8,064 bases of DNA, taken from assembly GCA_003231035.1 (NCBI GenBank), contig QIHU01000469.1, forward strand, positions 1 to 8,064, read 5' to 3'. The notes under the pieces were generated by a model. The model saw only the letters and a program-made list of their open reading frames with translations. It was not told the DNA's origin and searched no databases. This DNA is from Acidobacteriota bacterium (lineage in GTDB: Bacteria > Acidobacteriota > Thermoanaerobaculia > Multivoradales > SZUA-115). Positions 1 to 6,516 of this stretch are shown in pieces (the stretch's first letter is position 1; the number at the start of each line of letters is the position of its first letter). Both the position numbers and the translations under genes were made by a program.

Positions 1-69
1 GAGCAGCAGGTCGTACATCTTGTGGAGCATGTTGCTGTCGTCGACAACGAGAATTTTTCGCGGCTGCAT
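1..69 (-). CDS. Response-regulator receiver domain protein, N-terminal fragment
   Basis: Only the first 23 codons are in the window; the gene continues past the left edge. They read MQPRKILVVDDSNMLHKMYD and on. The hydrophobic strand (KILVV) followed by the paired acidic residues D10-D11 is the hallmark of CheY-like receiver domains, where the pair helps bind Mg2+ for phosphorylation of a later Asp that lies outside the window. The ATG (69-67, minus strand) is preceded by a GGGAGAA ribosome binding site at a proper distance, supporting this start. The rest of the protein is unseen, so whether it is a stand-alone receiver or carries an output domain cannot be said. Confidence 0.75.
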   Translation of the reverse strand, partial: MQPRKILVVDDSNMLHKMYDLLL

Positions 70-164
70 TCACAGTTCTCCCTGAAGACAGGATAGGGGG
101 GTGAGCCGTTGCTGTCTGTCAGGTTCTGTCCTATGCGAGAAGGGAAGGGGATAGGTTGCGCGTT

Positions 165-202
165 GCCTGCGCTCGCGAAATCGCGCTCGCGCGCGGCGCG
201 CG
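165..202 (-). other. GC-rich alternating stretch just after the VNGS lipoprotein stop
   Basis: Immediately downstream of the stop codon (minus direction) is a dense run of CG/GC steps. It holds two copies of GCGCTCGCG (169-177 and 183-191), a CGCG-AAAT-CGCG mini-hairpin at 174-185, and a near-palindromic GCGCGCGGCGCGCGC tract. It could fold into a stem that slows or ends transcription, but no T-run follows, so it is not a classic intrinsic terminator. Equally it may simply be low-complexity GC-rich spacer. Confidence 0.3.
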
Positions 203-913
203 CTAGCCGGGCGAATTGCCGGAGTAGCGCTTGGCCTCGGCGCCGCGGATCTCGCCGACGGTAGCGCTCTCGTGGACGAAGAGCTTCACCGGCCGTTCGA
301 AGGTCATCACGCCGCGGATCTCGGTGTTGGCGCCGATGACGATCTTCGGCTTGTGGCCCTTACCGATGGAGAATCCCTTCTTCTTGACTCGGATATCCCC
401 CTCGACCACGCAGCCGTCGAGCAGCGCGATGCCGCCGTTGAAGTTCTCGATGTCGCCGCCGATGTTGACCGCCGAGAGGCTGAGGCTCCCATTGACCGAA
501 CTAACGGTTCCGCCGATGCGGGTGCCGGAGGCGACCGTCAGCGAGCCGTTGACCGTGCCGAGGTCGTTTTCGATCCGAACATCGCGGCCGATGGTGATCG
601 AGCCGTTGACCGCATCGAGGCTGCCCACCAGGGCGCCGTCGCCGATCTGTACGCTGCCGTTGACCGAGTTGATATCGCCGGTTTGGGCGCCGCTTTCGAC
701 ACTGACGCTGCCGTTGACGTTGTCGATGTCGCGGATCGTCGAATTGGCTCCAACGTGGACGCTGCCGTTGACGCTGGCGTAGCTCTTGTTGGGCGTGTCG
801 GTGCCATCGGCGATGGCGACGCTGTCGCAACCGATCAGGGTGAGGCCGCTCAAGGCCAGGCCGGTCGCCATGAGCAGGGAAGTGAGGGACAGACGAGGTA
901 TCGCGCGTTTCAT
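203..913 (-). CDS. Lipoprotein with seven tandem VNGS repeats (predicted beta-solenoid)
   Basis: This is a 236-residue predicted lipoprotein. Residues 1-29 form a signal peptide with a lipobox ending LIGC (Cys29), so the mature protein should be lipid-anchored; Asp30 at +2 would favour inner-membrane retention by the E. coli rule. The body is a series of 18-19-residue repeats, each opening with VNGS at residues 48, 66, 84, 102, 121 and 140, then a degenerate FNGG at 158. Alternating hydrophobic residues and recurrent G, N and D turns (for example VQIGDGALVG) suggest a right-handed beta-helix, reminiscent of bactofilin-like polymer-forming proteins, but I cannot assign a family with certainty. 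A basic stretch (KKKG, about 177-180) and two further strand-rich turns close the protein. The ATG has an AAGGA ribosome binding site 7 bases upstream. It is divergent from the HEAT/cyclophilin lipoprotein gene. The function is unknown; a structural or envelope role is plausible. Confidence 0.85.
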   Translation of the reverse strand: MKRAIPRLSLTSLLMATGLALSGLTLIGCDSVAIADGTDTPNKSYASVNGSVHVGANSTIRDIDNVNGSVSVESGAQTGDINSVNGSVQIGDGALVGSLDAVNGSITIGRDVRIENDLGTVNGSLTVASGTRIGGTVSSVNGSLSLSAVNIGGDIENFNGGIALLDGCVVEGDIRVKKKGFSIGKGHKPKIVIGANTEIRGVMTFERPVKLFVHESATVGEIRGAEAKRYSGNSPG

Positions 914-1041
914 GGTGATTCCTTTGCGAAGTGATGGCTTCCATCAATCAGGGGTTGGTCAAGCATAGGCTGCTCTCCCTACGAGGGTGAGCGGAACGGG
1001 TTTCGCGGTGAGCCAAACTGCCGCGCAGATGCCGTTTTTCC

Positions 1042-1070
1042 TTGCCGGTCCACGATGGATTGGAAATACT
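1042..1070 (+). promoter_or_regulatory. Candidate sigma70 promoter for the HEAT-cyclophilin gene
   Basis: TTGCCG (1042-1047) and AATACT (1065-1070) are separated by 17 bases, each matching four of six consensus positions. They lie about 65 bases before the chosen ATG. The match is modest and GC-rich genomes give chance hits, so this is only a candidate within the 221-bp divergent intergenic region (914-1134), where nothing else was recognised. Confidence 0.25.
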
Positions 1071-1134
1071 GGCTACTCCAGTGTCCCGTGCGGCGGTCAA
1101 GCCTGTACGGGTATCTATCGAGGAGGAGAGGTCC

Positions 1135-3198
1135 ATGGATCGTTGGCAGACCCGGATTCGGTGGCGAGGGGCAATCCCAGCCATGGCGGTGCTCATCTTC
1201 GCGCAGCTGGTGGCCTTCGGCTGTGGCCGTCCGCCGGTCGATCTATCACCCATTGAGCGCGCGGAAGATCTTCGCCTCGATGAGCACGGCCTGTTGAGGC
1301 GGGCGGTGAACGAGGGAACCCGGGCCGAGAGGCTACGCGCGATGCGGGCGATGGGCCGCATTCAAGATCCCTCTTTCGCGGTTCCGCTCGCCGCGATGGT
1401 GGCCGGCGAGGACGAGGAGCTGGGTCGGGAGGCACTATTTGCCCTGGGTCAGTTGGGTTTGGTCAAGGCTCAAGCTCCCGCGCCCGCCGCCGTCGTCGCG
1501 GTGGAAAAGGCCATCGAAGAGGCTACCCAGGGGGCCCCGACCCTGTTGCGCGCGGCGATCGAGGCGCTCGGCAAGCTGGCGCCGCAGGGAGCGGCGGAGG
1601 TGATCTACCCACACCTGACGGCGGCCGACACGGCGGTGCGCTCGACGGCGGTGATGGCGCTCTTCAGGCTGCGTTACGTGGAGAGCTGGCGCGACGGCGC
1701 TCCCCTGCCGAGCGAGCTACCCGAGCGGGTGACCAGCGCCCTGATCGAACGATTGAGGGACGAGGATCCAGAGGTCCGTTGGCGCGCCGCTTATGGCTTT
1801 TCGCGTTTCGGCGAAGCGCGCGCCGTGGCCGCCTTGGTTCCCTTGGTGGAGGACGAAAACCCAGTAGCCCGTCTCTTCGCAGTGCGCTCGCTCGGCCGTT
1901 CGGCGGACCCGGTAGCGGCGGCGAGCGAGGTGCTCGCGGCCTTGGCAACGGCGCTGACGGACACGGACTCCGGGGTCCGCACCGAGGCGGTGGAGGCCCT
2001 ACGGCGCCTCGCTGCGACCGACGAACGGATCTTGCCCAGGGCGGACCTGCTCGTTGAGGATTCCTCGCTGCACGTCCGCGCCGCCCTCGCCGGTGCTCTG
2101 GCGAAACTGCCGGAGGAGCGCGACGCGGTCTCTCAGGTCGATCTTCTGCGGCGCTTGGCGAGGGATAACTCGGCGCTGGTGCGGCAGGCGGCGATCCAGG
2201 GTTTGGCGACCCAACTGGGGTCCCCTTGGGCGGCTGAGCTGCAAGGCTATCTCGGTAGCGAAGGGTGGACGGACGCCGTGGCCGCCGTCGGCGCGGCGCG
2301 GGGCTGGGCCGCCGCCGGCCACATCGAAGCCGGCCGGCCAGTGATCGAGGCTGCTCTCGACCACGCCGACGGCCGAGTGCGGGCGTCGGCGGTGGCGGCC
2401 CTGGGTGACCTCCCGGGCAGTGCCGATCGCATCGCCCGTGCCTTGATCGACGGCGATCTGGCGATTCGAGGCTCGGCTCTCGATGCGCTCACCCGAATCG
2501 ACCACCCCCAAAAGAGCGGCTGGCTTCGCTTGGCCTACGAAATTTCGGGCGGCGAGCAGTGGATCGAGGTCCGGGAGGCGCTGGTCGCCGCGGTGGCCGA
2601 GGACGACGGGACCGGCTCGACCGCCCTCCTGCGTCGGATCGCGGCTCAGGATCGAGCCTCGTCGGTGCGCGCGGCGGCAGCGGCTCTGCTGGTGGCGCGG
2701 GGTGAGGAGGCGCCGGTGAGGACGGCGGTGGGCGCGGCCCAGCCCTCCCCTTTTCTCGGCCGCCGCTTCGACGGCAATCCCCGGGTCGTGCTGGAGACTC
2801 TGCGTGGCGAAATTGAGATCGAGTGTCTAGCCGAGGAGGCGCCGATCCACGTCGCCAACTTTCTCGACCTGGTCGAGAAGGGCTACTACGACGGCTTGAT
2901 CTTCCACCGCGTGGTCTCGAACTTCGTGGCCCAGGGCGGTGACCCGCGCGGCGACGGCTGGGGTGGTCCCGGCTACACCGTACGCGACGAAATCAACCCG
3001 GCTCGCTACGGGCGCGGCGCCGTCGGCATGCCCAAGGCGGGCAAGGACACCGGTGGCGGCCAGCTCTTCATCACCCACATTCCGACCCCGCACTTGGACG
3101 GTAACTACACCGTCTTCGGCCAAGTGGTGCGGGGGCTGGAGGTGGTCGACGCGATCGACCTCGGCGACGCCATCCTGCGCGGCTACCGGGTGGAGTGA
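1135..3198 (+). CDS. HEAT-repeat lipoprotein with C-terminal cyclophilin-type peptidyl-prolyl isomerase
   Basis: This 687-residue protein was started at ATG 1135 because a strong GGAGGAGAGG ribosome binding site (1122-1131) precedes it; the frame is open upstream to a TTG at 1042. Residues 1-30 look like a lipoprotein signal ending AFGC (Cys30). From about residue 45 to 540 there are many alpha-helical HEAT/PBS-lyase-like units, such as VRWRAAYGFSRFGE, VRTEAVEALRRLA and VRASAVAALGDL, forming a probable protein-binding solenoid. Residues 548-687 form a cyclophilin domain: FHRVVSNFVAQGGDP carries the catalytic-type Arg592, Phe597 and Gln600, and QLFITHIPTPHLDGNYTVFG (643-662) is the second signature. 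The positions equivalent to human CypA Trp121 and His126 are His653 and Tyr658. The likely role is a surface or periplasmic folding factor whose solenoid recruits clients; this is inference. It appears to be transcribed separately from the divergent VNGS lipoprotein. Confidence 0.93.
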   Translation: MDRWQTRIRWRGAIPAMAVLIFAQLVAFGCGRPPVDLSPIERAEDLRLDEHGLLRRAVNEGTRAERLRAMRAMGRIQDPSFAVPLAAMVAGEDEELGREALFALGQLGLVKAQAPAPAAVVAVEKAIEEATQGAPTLLRAAIEALGKLAPQGAAEVIYPHLTAADTAVRSTAVMALFRLRYVESWRDGAPLPSELPERVTSALIERLRDEDPEVRWRAAYGFSRFGEARAVAALVPLVEDENPVARLFAVRSLGRSADPVAAASEVLAALATALTDTDSGVRTEAVEALRRLAATDERILPRADLLVEDSSLHVRAALAGALAKLPEERDAVSQVDLLRRLARDNSALVRQAAIQGLATQLGSPWAAELQGYLGSEGWTDAVAAVGAARGWAAAGHIEAGRPVIEAALDHADGRVRASAVAALGDLPGSADRIARALIDGDLAIRGSALDALTRIDHPQKSGWLRLAYEISGGEQWIEVREALVAAVAEDDGTGSTALLRRIAAQDRASSVRAAAAALLVARGEEAPVRTAVGAAQPSPFLGRRFDGNPRVVLETLRGEIEIECLAEEAPIHVANFLDLVEKGYYDGLIFHRVVSNFVAQGGDPRGDGWGGPGYTVRDEINPARYGRGAVGMPKAGKDTGGGQLFITHIPTPHLDGNYTVFGQVVRGLEVVDAIDLGDAILRGYRVE

Positions 3199-3255
3199 TG
3201 AAGAGAGCTACCCAACCATCGCCGACCCGTGCGAGGTGTCATAGACTGTGCGAAG

Positions 3256-3277
3256 TTGAAAGCTAGTTCGGACTAGC
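3256..3277 (+). promoter_or_regulatory. Inverted repeat next to a -35-like hexamer upstream of bacilliredoxin
   Basis: A TTGAAA hexamer (3256-3261) is followed directly by the perfect 5-bp inverted repeat GCTAG (3262-3266) / CTAGC (3273-3277) with a 6-base spacer. No good -10 is found 17 bases downstream. It may be an operator or a small hairpin in the 136-bp gap between the cyclophilin and bacilliredoxin genes; support is limited to symmetry and position. Confidence 0.2.
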
Positions 3278-3334
3278 CACACCGAGACTTCTGCTTCCCA
3301 ACGCAGAATCCCCAAAACTGAAAAGGAGGCAGCG

Positions 3335-3766
3335 ATGCCTTATAGCCCACTGATGGTCAAGCCGATGCGCGAGGAACTGACCTCGATCGGTGTGCAAGAG
3401 CTGCGCACCACGGAAGATGTCGAACAACTGATGGACGACAAGGATGGCACCACGCTGGTGTTCGTCAACTCGGTCTGCGGCTGCGCCGCTGGAATGGCCC
3501 GTCCCGGTTTGCGCCAGGCTCTCGAGAGCTCGGTGCGCCCCGATCGAGTGGTGTCGGTCTTTGCCGGTCAAGATCTAGAGGCGACCGCGCGGGCGCGCTC
3601 TTACTTCGCTGACGTCCCGCCCTCCAGTCCGTCCATGGCTCTCTTCAAGGAGGGCGAGTTGGCCTGGTTTCTGCCCCGCCATCGCATTGAAGGGCGTGAT
3701 GCGATGCAGGTTGCCGACGATCTGATCTCAGCCTTCGAGCAACACTGCGCAGCCACGGTCTCCTGA
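3335..3766 (+). CDS. Bacilliredoxin, BrxA/BrxB (YphP/YqiW) family
   Basis: This is a 143-residue cytosolic protein of the usual length for the family. The N-terminus MPYSPLMVKPMREELT, the strand TLVFVNSVCGCAAGMARPG with the CXC active site Cys48-Gly49-Cys50, the stretch VVSVFAGQDLEATARARSYF and the later SPSMALFKEGELAWFLPRHRIEG are all typical of bacilliredoxins. In Bacillus these enzymes remove bacillithiol from S-bacillithiolated proteins, with the first Cys attacking the mixed disulfide. Whether this organism makes bacillithiol cannot be judged here, so the physiological partner is uncertain. The ATG is preceded by an excellent AAGGAGG (3323-3329). The next ORF starts six bases after the stop, suggesting a two-gene unit. 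Confidence 0.95.
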   Translation: MPYSPLMVKPMREELTSIGVQELRTTEDVEQLMDDKDGTTLVFVNSVCGCAAGMARPGLRQALESSVRPDRVVSVFAGQDLEATARARSYFADVPPSSPSMALFKEGELAWFLPRHRIEGRDAMQVADDLISAFEQHCAATVS

Positions 3767-3772
3767 ACGACC

Positions 3773-4045
3773 GTGGGCACTTTTCACCAAGACAAGGGCG
3801 AGCTGCATGGCATTACCGTGGTGGTGGATACCCACGGTGAGGAGACCTGGGTCGGCCGCTGTGACACGGTCCTCGCGGAAGGGGTGGTTCTCCTCGATGG
3901 CGCCGTACACAAAGAGGGTGACAACGATCGCGGCAAGCAGCAGTGGTTGGAGCGAGCTGCCAAGTTTGGCGTGTGGAAGACGTTTGATCGTGTCCTTGTG
4001 CCTGCCCAGCAAGTGACCTCCGTGCGCCGGCTGGCGGAACTGTGA
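3773..4045 (+). CDS. Conserved-looking 90-residue protein of unknown function, coupled to bacilliredoxin
   Basis: I do not recognise a named family. The protein (GTG start at 3773) reads as real coding sequence: an N-terminal strand-rich part (GELHGITVVVDTHGEETWVGRCDTV, then GVVLLDGAVH), an acidic-polar linker (KEGDNDRGK), and a C-terminal part with helix then strand (WLERAAKFGVWKTFDRVLVPAQQVTSVRRL). The alternating-hydrophobic strands would suit a small beta-barrel, which is inference. There is one cysteine (Cys30 in GRCD). The start lies six bases after the bacilliredoxin stop and has no clear ribosome binding site, which suits translational coupling or re-initiation. Long ORFs on the opposite strand here have a low-complexity, basic composition and look like shadows. 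The start codon is the least certain part. Confidence 0.62.
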   Translation: MGTFHQDKGELHGITVVVDTHGEETWVGRCDTVLAEGVVLLDGAVHKEGDNDRGKQQWLERAAKFGVWKTFDRVLVPAQQVTSVRRLAEL

Positions 4046-4106
4046 TCTCTTGGCGCGTGCTTCAGTCGCGTCGCTGGATCGCAGTCCGACTCACTGAGGG
4101 GGTAGG

Positions 4107-4490
4107 GTGAGTTTGCCTCCCGGGGCTGGCCGCTGGTTGGCGCTCGGTGCGATGCTCTGCGCCGTGTCAGTGGGCGCTGGCGCCTTCGGTGCCCATGGCC
4201 TGGCGGCTCGCCTCGACGGCCGCTCGCTGGCCCTGTGGGAAACGGCTGCCCGTTACTTGATGTACGGTGGCCTCGGCCTCTGTGCGGTGAGCTGGGCGGC
4301 GACCGGATCGGCACATCGGCTGGCCAGCGCGGCAGGGTTATCCTTGCTCCTCGGTAGCCTGCTATTCAGCGTAACAGTGGCGATTCTCGCCCTCGGTGGG
4401 CCCCGGTGGTTGGGAGCTGTGACGCCGCTCGGTGGTCTCGGCATGATCGCCGGTTTTGTGTTTCTGGCTTTGGCGGCGGTGCGCGGATAA
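4107..4490 (+). CDS. DUF423 (YgdD-like) four-helix inner-membrane protein
   Basis: This 127-residue integral membrane protein has four predicted transmembrane segments at about residues 9-29, 48-66, 72-96 and 101-124. Family signatures are clear: GAFGAHGL at 25-32 in the first helix, YLMYGGLGLCAV in the second, GSLLFSVTVAIL in the third, and GAVTPLGGLGMIAGF in the fourth. The molecular function of DUF423 proteins is not established. A GTG start is used, with the purine-rich GAGGGGG (4096-4102) just upstream. It sits 61 bases after the 90-residue ORF and 153 bases before pruA. A terminator-like hairpin at 4578-4601 may end its transcript. Confidence 0.9.
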   Translation: MSLPPGAGRWLALGAMLCAVSVGAGAFGAHGLAARLDGRSLALWETAARYLMYGGLGLCAVSWAATGSAHRLASAAGLSLLLGSLLFSVTVAILALGGPRWLGAVTPLGGLGMIAGFVFLALAAVRG

Positions 4491-4505
4491 GCTGGCGAAG
4501 CTGGC

Positions 4506-4582
4506 GCTTTGACCTGATTGCGATCCCAGCTCGACCTGACTTCGATCCGACTTCGATCCGATTTCGACCTTATTACGACCGG
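4506..4582 (+). repeat. Seven tandem 11-bp direct repeats upstream of pruA
   Basis: There are seven consecutive 11-base units starting at 4506, 4517, 4528, 4539, 4550, 4561 and 4572. Units four and five are identical (ACTTCGATCCG). Others diverge, for example GCTTTGACCTG, AGCTCGACCTG and ATTACGACCGG. The core GAYC at unit positions 6-9 is invariant in all seven, position 5 is C in six, and position 1 is A in six. The period is not a multiple of three, and the array lies outside any credible gene. An 11-bp period puts every core on the same face of the DNA helix, as expected for cooperative protein binding sites, but the function is inferred only from architecture and from position before pruA. 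Confidence 0.85.
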
Positions 4583-4590
4583 CCTAGAAT
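4562..4590 (+). promoter_or_regulatory. Candidate pruA promoter overlapping the 11-bp repeats
   Basis: TAGAAT (4585-4590) matches five of six bases of the -10 consensus. Seventeen bases upstream is a weak -35 (TTTCGA, 4562-4567) inside the sixth repeat unit. Transcription would begin near 4597, giving a leader of about 47 bases before the pruA ATG. A poor -35 beside a repeat array would fit an activator-dependent promoter; this is inference. Confidence 0.35.
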
Positions 4591-4601
4591 CGCCGGTTTT
4601 T
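4578..4601 (+). terminator. Stem-loop followed by five T's between DUF423 gene and pruA
   Basis: ACCGGC (4578-4583) can pair with GCCGGT (4592-4597) around an 8-base loop, and T's occupy 4597-4601. This has the form of a short Rho-independent terminator, suitable for ending the DUF423 transcript before pruA. The stem is only six pairs, so strength is uncertain. It also overlaps the candidate pruA -10, so it could instead be coincidental symmetry. Confidence 0.45.
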
Positions 4602-4643
4602 CGGCGTTGCCTCCCGCCGTCGTGAACCCAAGGAGCTTCTACA

Positions 4644-6269
4644 ATGCCCAACGGAGTTGTTCAGATCCCGCCACCGATCAATGAACCCAACCTGACCTAC
4701 GGTCCGGGCACTCCTGAACGCTCAGAGCTCCAGAACCGATTGCAGGGGATGCTCGCGGAACAGATCGAAATTCCGCTGATCATCGGTGGCGAGGAAGTGC
4801 GCACCGGGCGCACGGCGACGGCCGTCTGTCCCCACGACCACGGCCATGTTCTGGCCACCTACCACCAAGCGGGAGCCGAGGAGGTCGAGCGGGCGGTCGC
4901 CGCCTCGCAAGCGGCCTGGCACGAGTGGTCCGAGATGGATTGGGAGGCGCGTTCGGCGATTCTCTTGAAGGCGGCCGACCTGCTGGCGGGTCCGTGGCGC
5001 CAGACGCTCAACGCCGCCACCATGCTCAACCAGTCGAAGAGTTGCTTCCAGGCTGAGATTGACGCCGCCGCCGAGATGGTCGACTTCTGGCGCTTCAACC
5101 CCTACTTCATGAGCCAGCTGATCGCCACCCAGCCGGAGTCGTCGCCGGGGATCTGGAACTATGCCGAATACCGGGCGCTGGAGGGTTTCGTCTTTGCCGT
5201 TTCGCCCTTCAATTTCACCTCGATCGCCGGCAATTTGCCAACCGCCCCGGCGCTGATGGGCAACACGGTGCTGTGGAAACCGGCCTCGACGGCGGTCCTC
5301 TCCGGCTACTACACCATGCGTCTTCTGGAGGAGGCCGGAATGCCGCCGGGAGTGATCAACTTCCTCCCCGGCAGCGGCCGCCAGGTTGGCGATCCGGTGA
5401 TCGCCAACCGCAAGTTGGCCGGTGTCCACTTCACCGGTTCGACCGCCGTCTTCCAAGGGATGTGGCGCACCATCGGTGAGAACATCGCCAGCTACGGCTC
5501 CTACCCGCGTATCGTCGGCGAGACCGGAGGCAAGGACTTCATCTTCGCCCATCCGTCGGCCGACCCGGCGGCCTTGACCACCGCCATGGTGCGCGGTGCC
5601 TTTGAGTATCAGGGACAGAAGTGTTCAGCGACCTCTCGGGTCTACGTTCCGAAGTCGATCTGGAGCCAGATGGGGTCGACCTTGCGCGATCAGGTGCATT
5701 CGATCGCGGTGGGTTCGCCGCTCGACTTCAAGAACTTTATGGCGGCGGTGATCGACGAGTCGTCGTTCGACAAGACGATGGGCTACATCCAGCAGGCCAA
5801 GGACTCGTCGGCGATGGAGATTTACGCCGGTGGCGACGGTGACAAGTCGAAGGGCTATTTTGTGCAGCCCACGGTGGTGTTGTCCGAAGATCCGCGCTCG
5901 ACGCTGATGTGCGAGGAGATTTTCGCGCCGGTTCTGACCGTCCATGTCTACGAGGACTCGGCGATCGAAGAGGCGGTGGAGTTGTGCGATACGGCCTCGC
6001 CGTACGGCTTGACCGGCGCCGTCTTCGCTCAGGATCGCAAGGCGATTGTCCAACTCGCCGCCAAGCTGCGCCACGCTGCTGGCAACTTTTACATCAACGA
6101 CAAGCCTAGCGGCGCCGTAGTCGGGCAACAGCCCTTCGGAGGGTCGCGGGCTTCGGGCACCAACGACAAGGCCGGATCGGCCGCCAACCTGCTGCGTTGG
6201 ACCTCACAACGGTCGATCAAAGAGACCTTCGTGCCGCCGACCGAGTATCGCTATCCTCATATGAGTTGA
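4644..6269 (+). CDS. pruA: L-glutamate gamma-semialdehyde dehydrogenase (1-pyrroline-5-carboxylate dehydrogenase)
   Basis: This is a 541-residue cytosolic NAD-dependent aldehyde dehydrogenase that oxidises glutamate semialdehyde (in equilibrium with P5C) to glutamate, the second step of proline breakdown. It is the stand-alone, ALDH4A1-like form and not the bifunctional PutA. Visible landmarks in order are the N-terminal INEPNLTYGPGTPERSEL typical of this subfamily; EGFVFAVSPFNFTSIAGN with the oxyanion Asn190; NTVLWKPA for cofactor binding; GVHFTGSTAVF; RIVGETGGKDF with the general-base-type Glu293; FEYQGQKCSATSRVYVP with the nucleophile Cys327; and the C-terminal GQQPFGGSRASGTNDKAG. Length matches the family and all key residues are present. 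The ATG has AAGGAG (4630-4635) eight bases upstream. No proline dehydrogenase gene is in the window. Regulation may involve the 11-bp repeat array just upstream. Confidence 0.97.
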   Translation: MPNGVVQIPPPINEPNLTYGPGTPERSELQNRLQGMLAEQIEIPLIIGGEEVRTGRTATAVCPHDHGHVLATYHQAGAEEVERAVAASQAAWHEWSEMDWEARSAILLKAADLLAGPWRQTLNAATMLNQSKSCFQAEIDAAAEMVDFWRFNPYFMSQLIATQPESSPGIWNYAEYRALEGFVFAVSPFNFTSIAGNLPTAPALMGNTVLWKPASTAVLSGYYTMRLLEEAGMPPGVINFLPGSGRQVGDPVIANRKLAGVHFTGSTAVFQGMWRTIGENIASYGSYPRIVGETGGKDFIFAHPSADPAALTTAMVRGAFEYQGQKCSATSRVYVPKSIWSQMGSTLRDQVHSIAVGSPLDFKNFMAAVIDESSFDKTMGYIQQAKDSSAMEIYAGGDGDKSKGYFVQPTVVLSEDPRSTLMCEEIFAPVLTVHVYEDSAIEEAVELCDTASPYGLTGAVFAQDRKAIVQLAAKLRHAAGNFYINDKPSGAVVGQQPFGGSRASGTNDKAGSAANLLRWTSQRSIKETFVPPTEYRYPHMS

Positions 6270-6320
6270 TTTGGAGTGGTGGTAAGGGGTTGATCCATGG
6301 TCGCTGCCCGCTGTGGGTTC

Positions 6321-6516
6321 GAGTCCGTCTCTCCCGCGCAGTGGCCGGGCGGCTGCGGGGCAGGATGTTTGCACTACGCGTCGGCTCGTTGCGGGCGCCC
6401 GCGCAACTCGCCTGGCGGCTCAGACACGCACGGTCGCTGATCCTCCACGAGCCGATCCGTGCCCTCCCCTGGCTTGTGTCCGCAGCCTTAGGCCACTGCG
6501 CGGGAGAGACGGACTC
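6321..6516. repeat. Long nested inverted repeat (possible MITE-like or structured-RNA element)
   Basis: The outer arms, 6321-6346 and 6491-6516, are perfect 26-base reverse complements (GAGTCCGTCTCTCCC and on, against its complement ending GACGGACTC). Moving inward in register are further matching blocks: GGCTGCGG 6351-6358 with CCGCAGCC 6480-6487, and TCGGCTCGT 6381-6389 with ACGAGCCGA 6447-6455. A 12-base palindrome, GCGGGCGCCCGC (6391-6402), sits near the centre. Single-stranded, the whole segment would form one long imperfect hairpin. A T-run (6529-6533) follows the right arm, so it might also end pruA transcription. No transposase is present. A dispersed non-autonomous element is my favoured reading, unproven without other copies. 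Confidence 0.8.

Noticed and set aside
272..934. 220-codon plus-strand ORF rich in Asp, Ala and Val opposite the VNGS lipoprotein
   Set aside because: It is the antisense shadow of the repeated lipoprotein gene; its regular look comes from the repeats on the other strand.
1042..1134. Longer start (TTG 1042) for the HEAT-cyclophilin protein
   Set aside because: The extension lacks a ribosome binding site and would bury the lipoprotein signal peptide; ATG 1135 has a strong ribosome binding site and exposes the signal.
3784..4314. Minus-strand ORF opposite the 90-residue protein and DUF423 gene
   Set aside because: It overlaps a clearly supported DUF423 gene and its product is a basic, Ser/Pro/Arg-rich sequence typical of shadows.
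4506..4582. CRISPR-like array
   Set aside because: The units are contiguous 11-mers with no spacers, and no cas genes are near.
4406..4684. Plus-strand ORF crossing the 11-bp repeat array
   Set aside because: It is out of frame with DUF423 and pruA, overlaps both, and the 11-bp period is incompatible with a coding repeat.
4722..5552. 276-codon minus-strand ORF within pruA
   Set aside because: It is fully contained in the intact pruA gene and shows no domain signature.
6273..6343. tRNA-like 3' end (GGGTTCGAGTCC T-loop form followed by TCTCTCC) overlapping the left arm of the inverted repeat, with GGAGTGG upstream resembling an acceptor strand
   Set aside because: The T stem has mismatches, no anticodon arm or D arm can be drawn, and the acceptor pairing and T-arm pairing cannot both hold in register. 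It is at most a tRNA-derived remnant.
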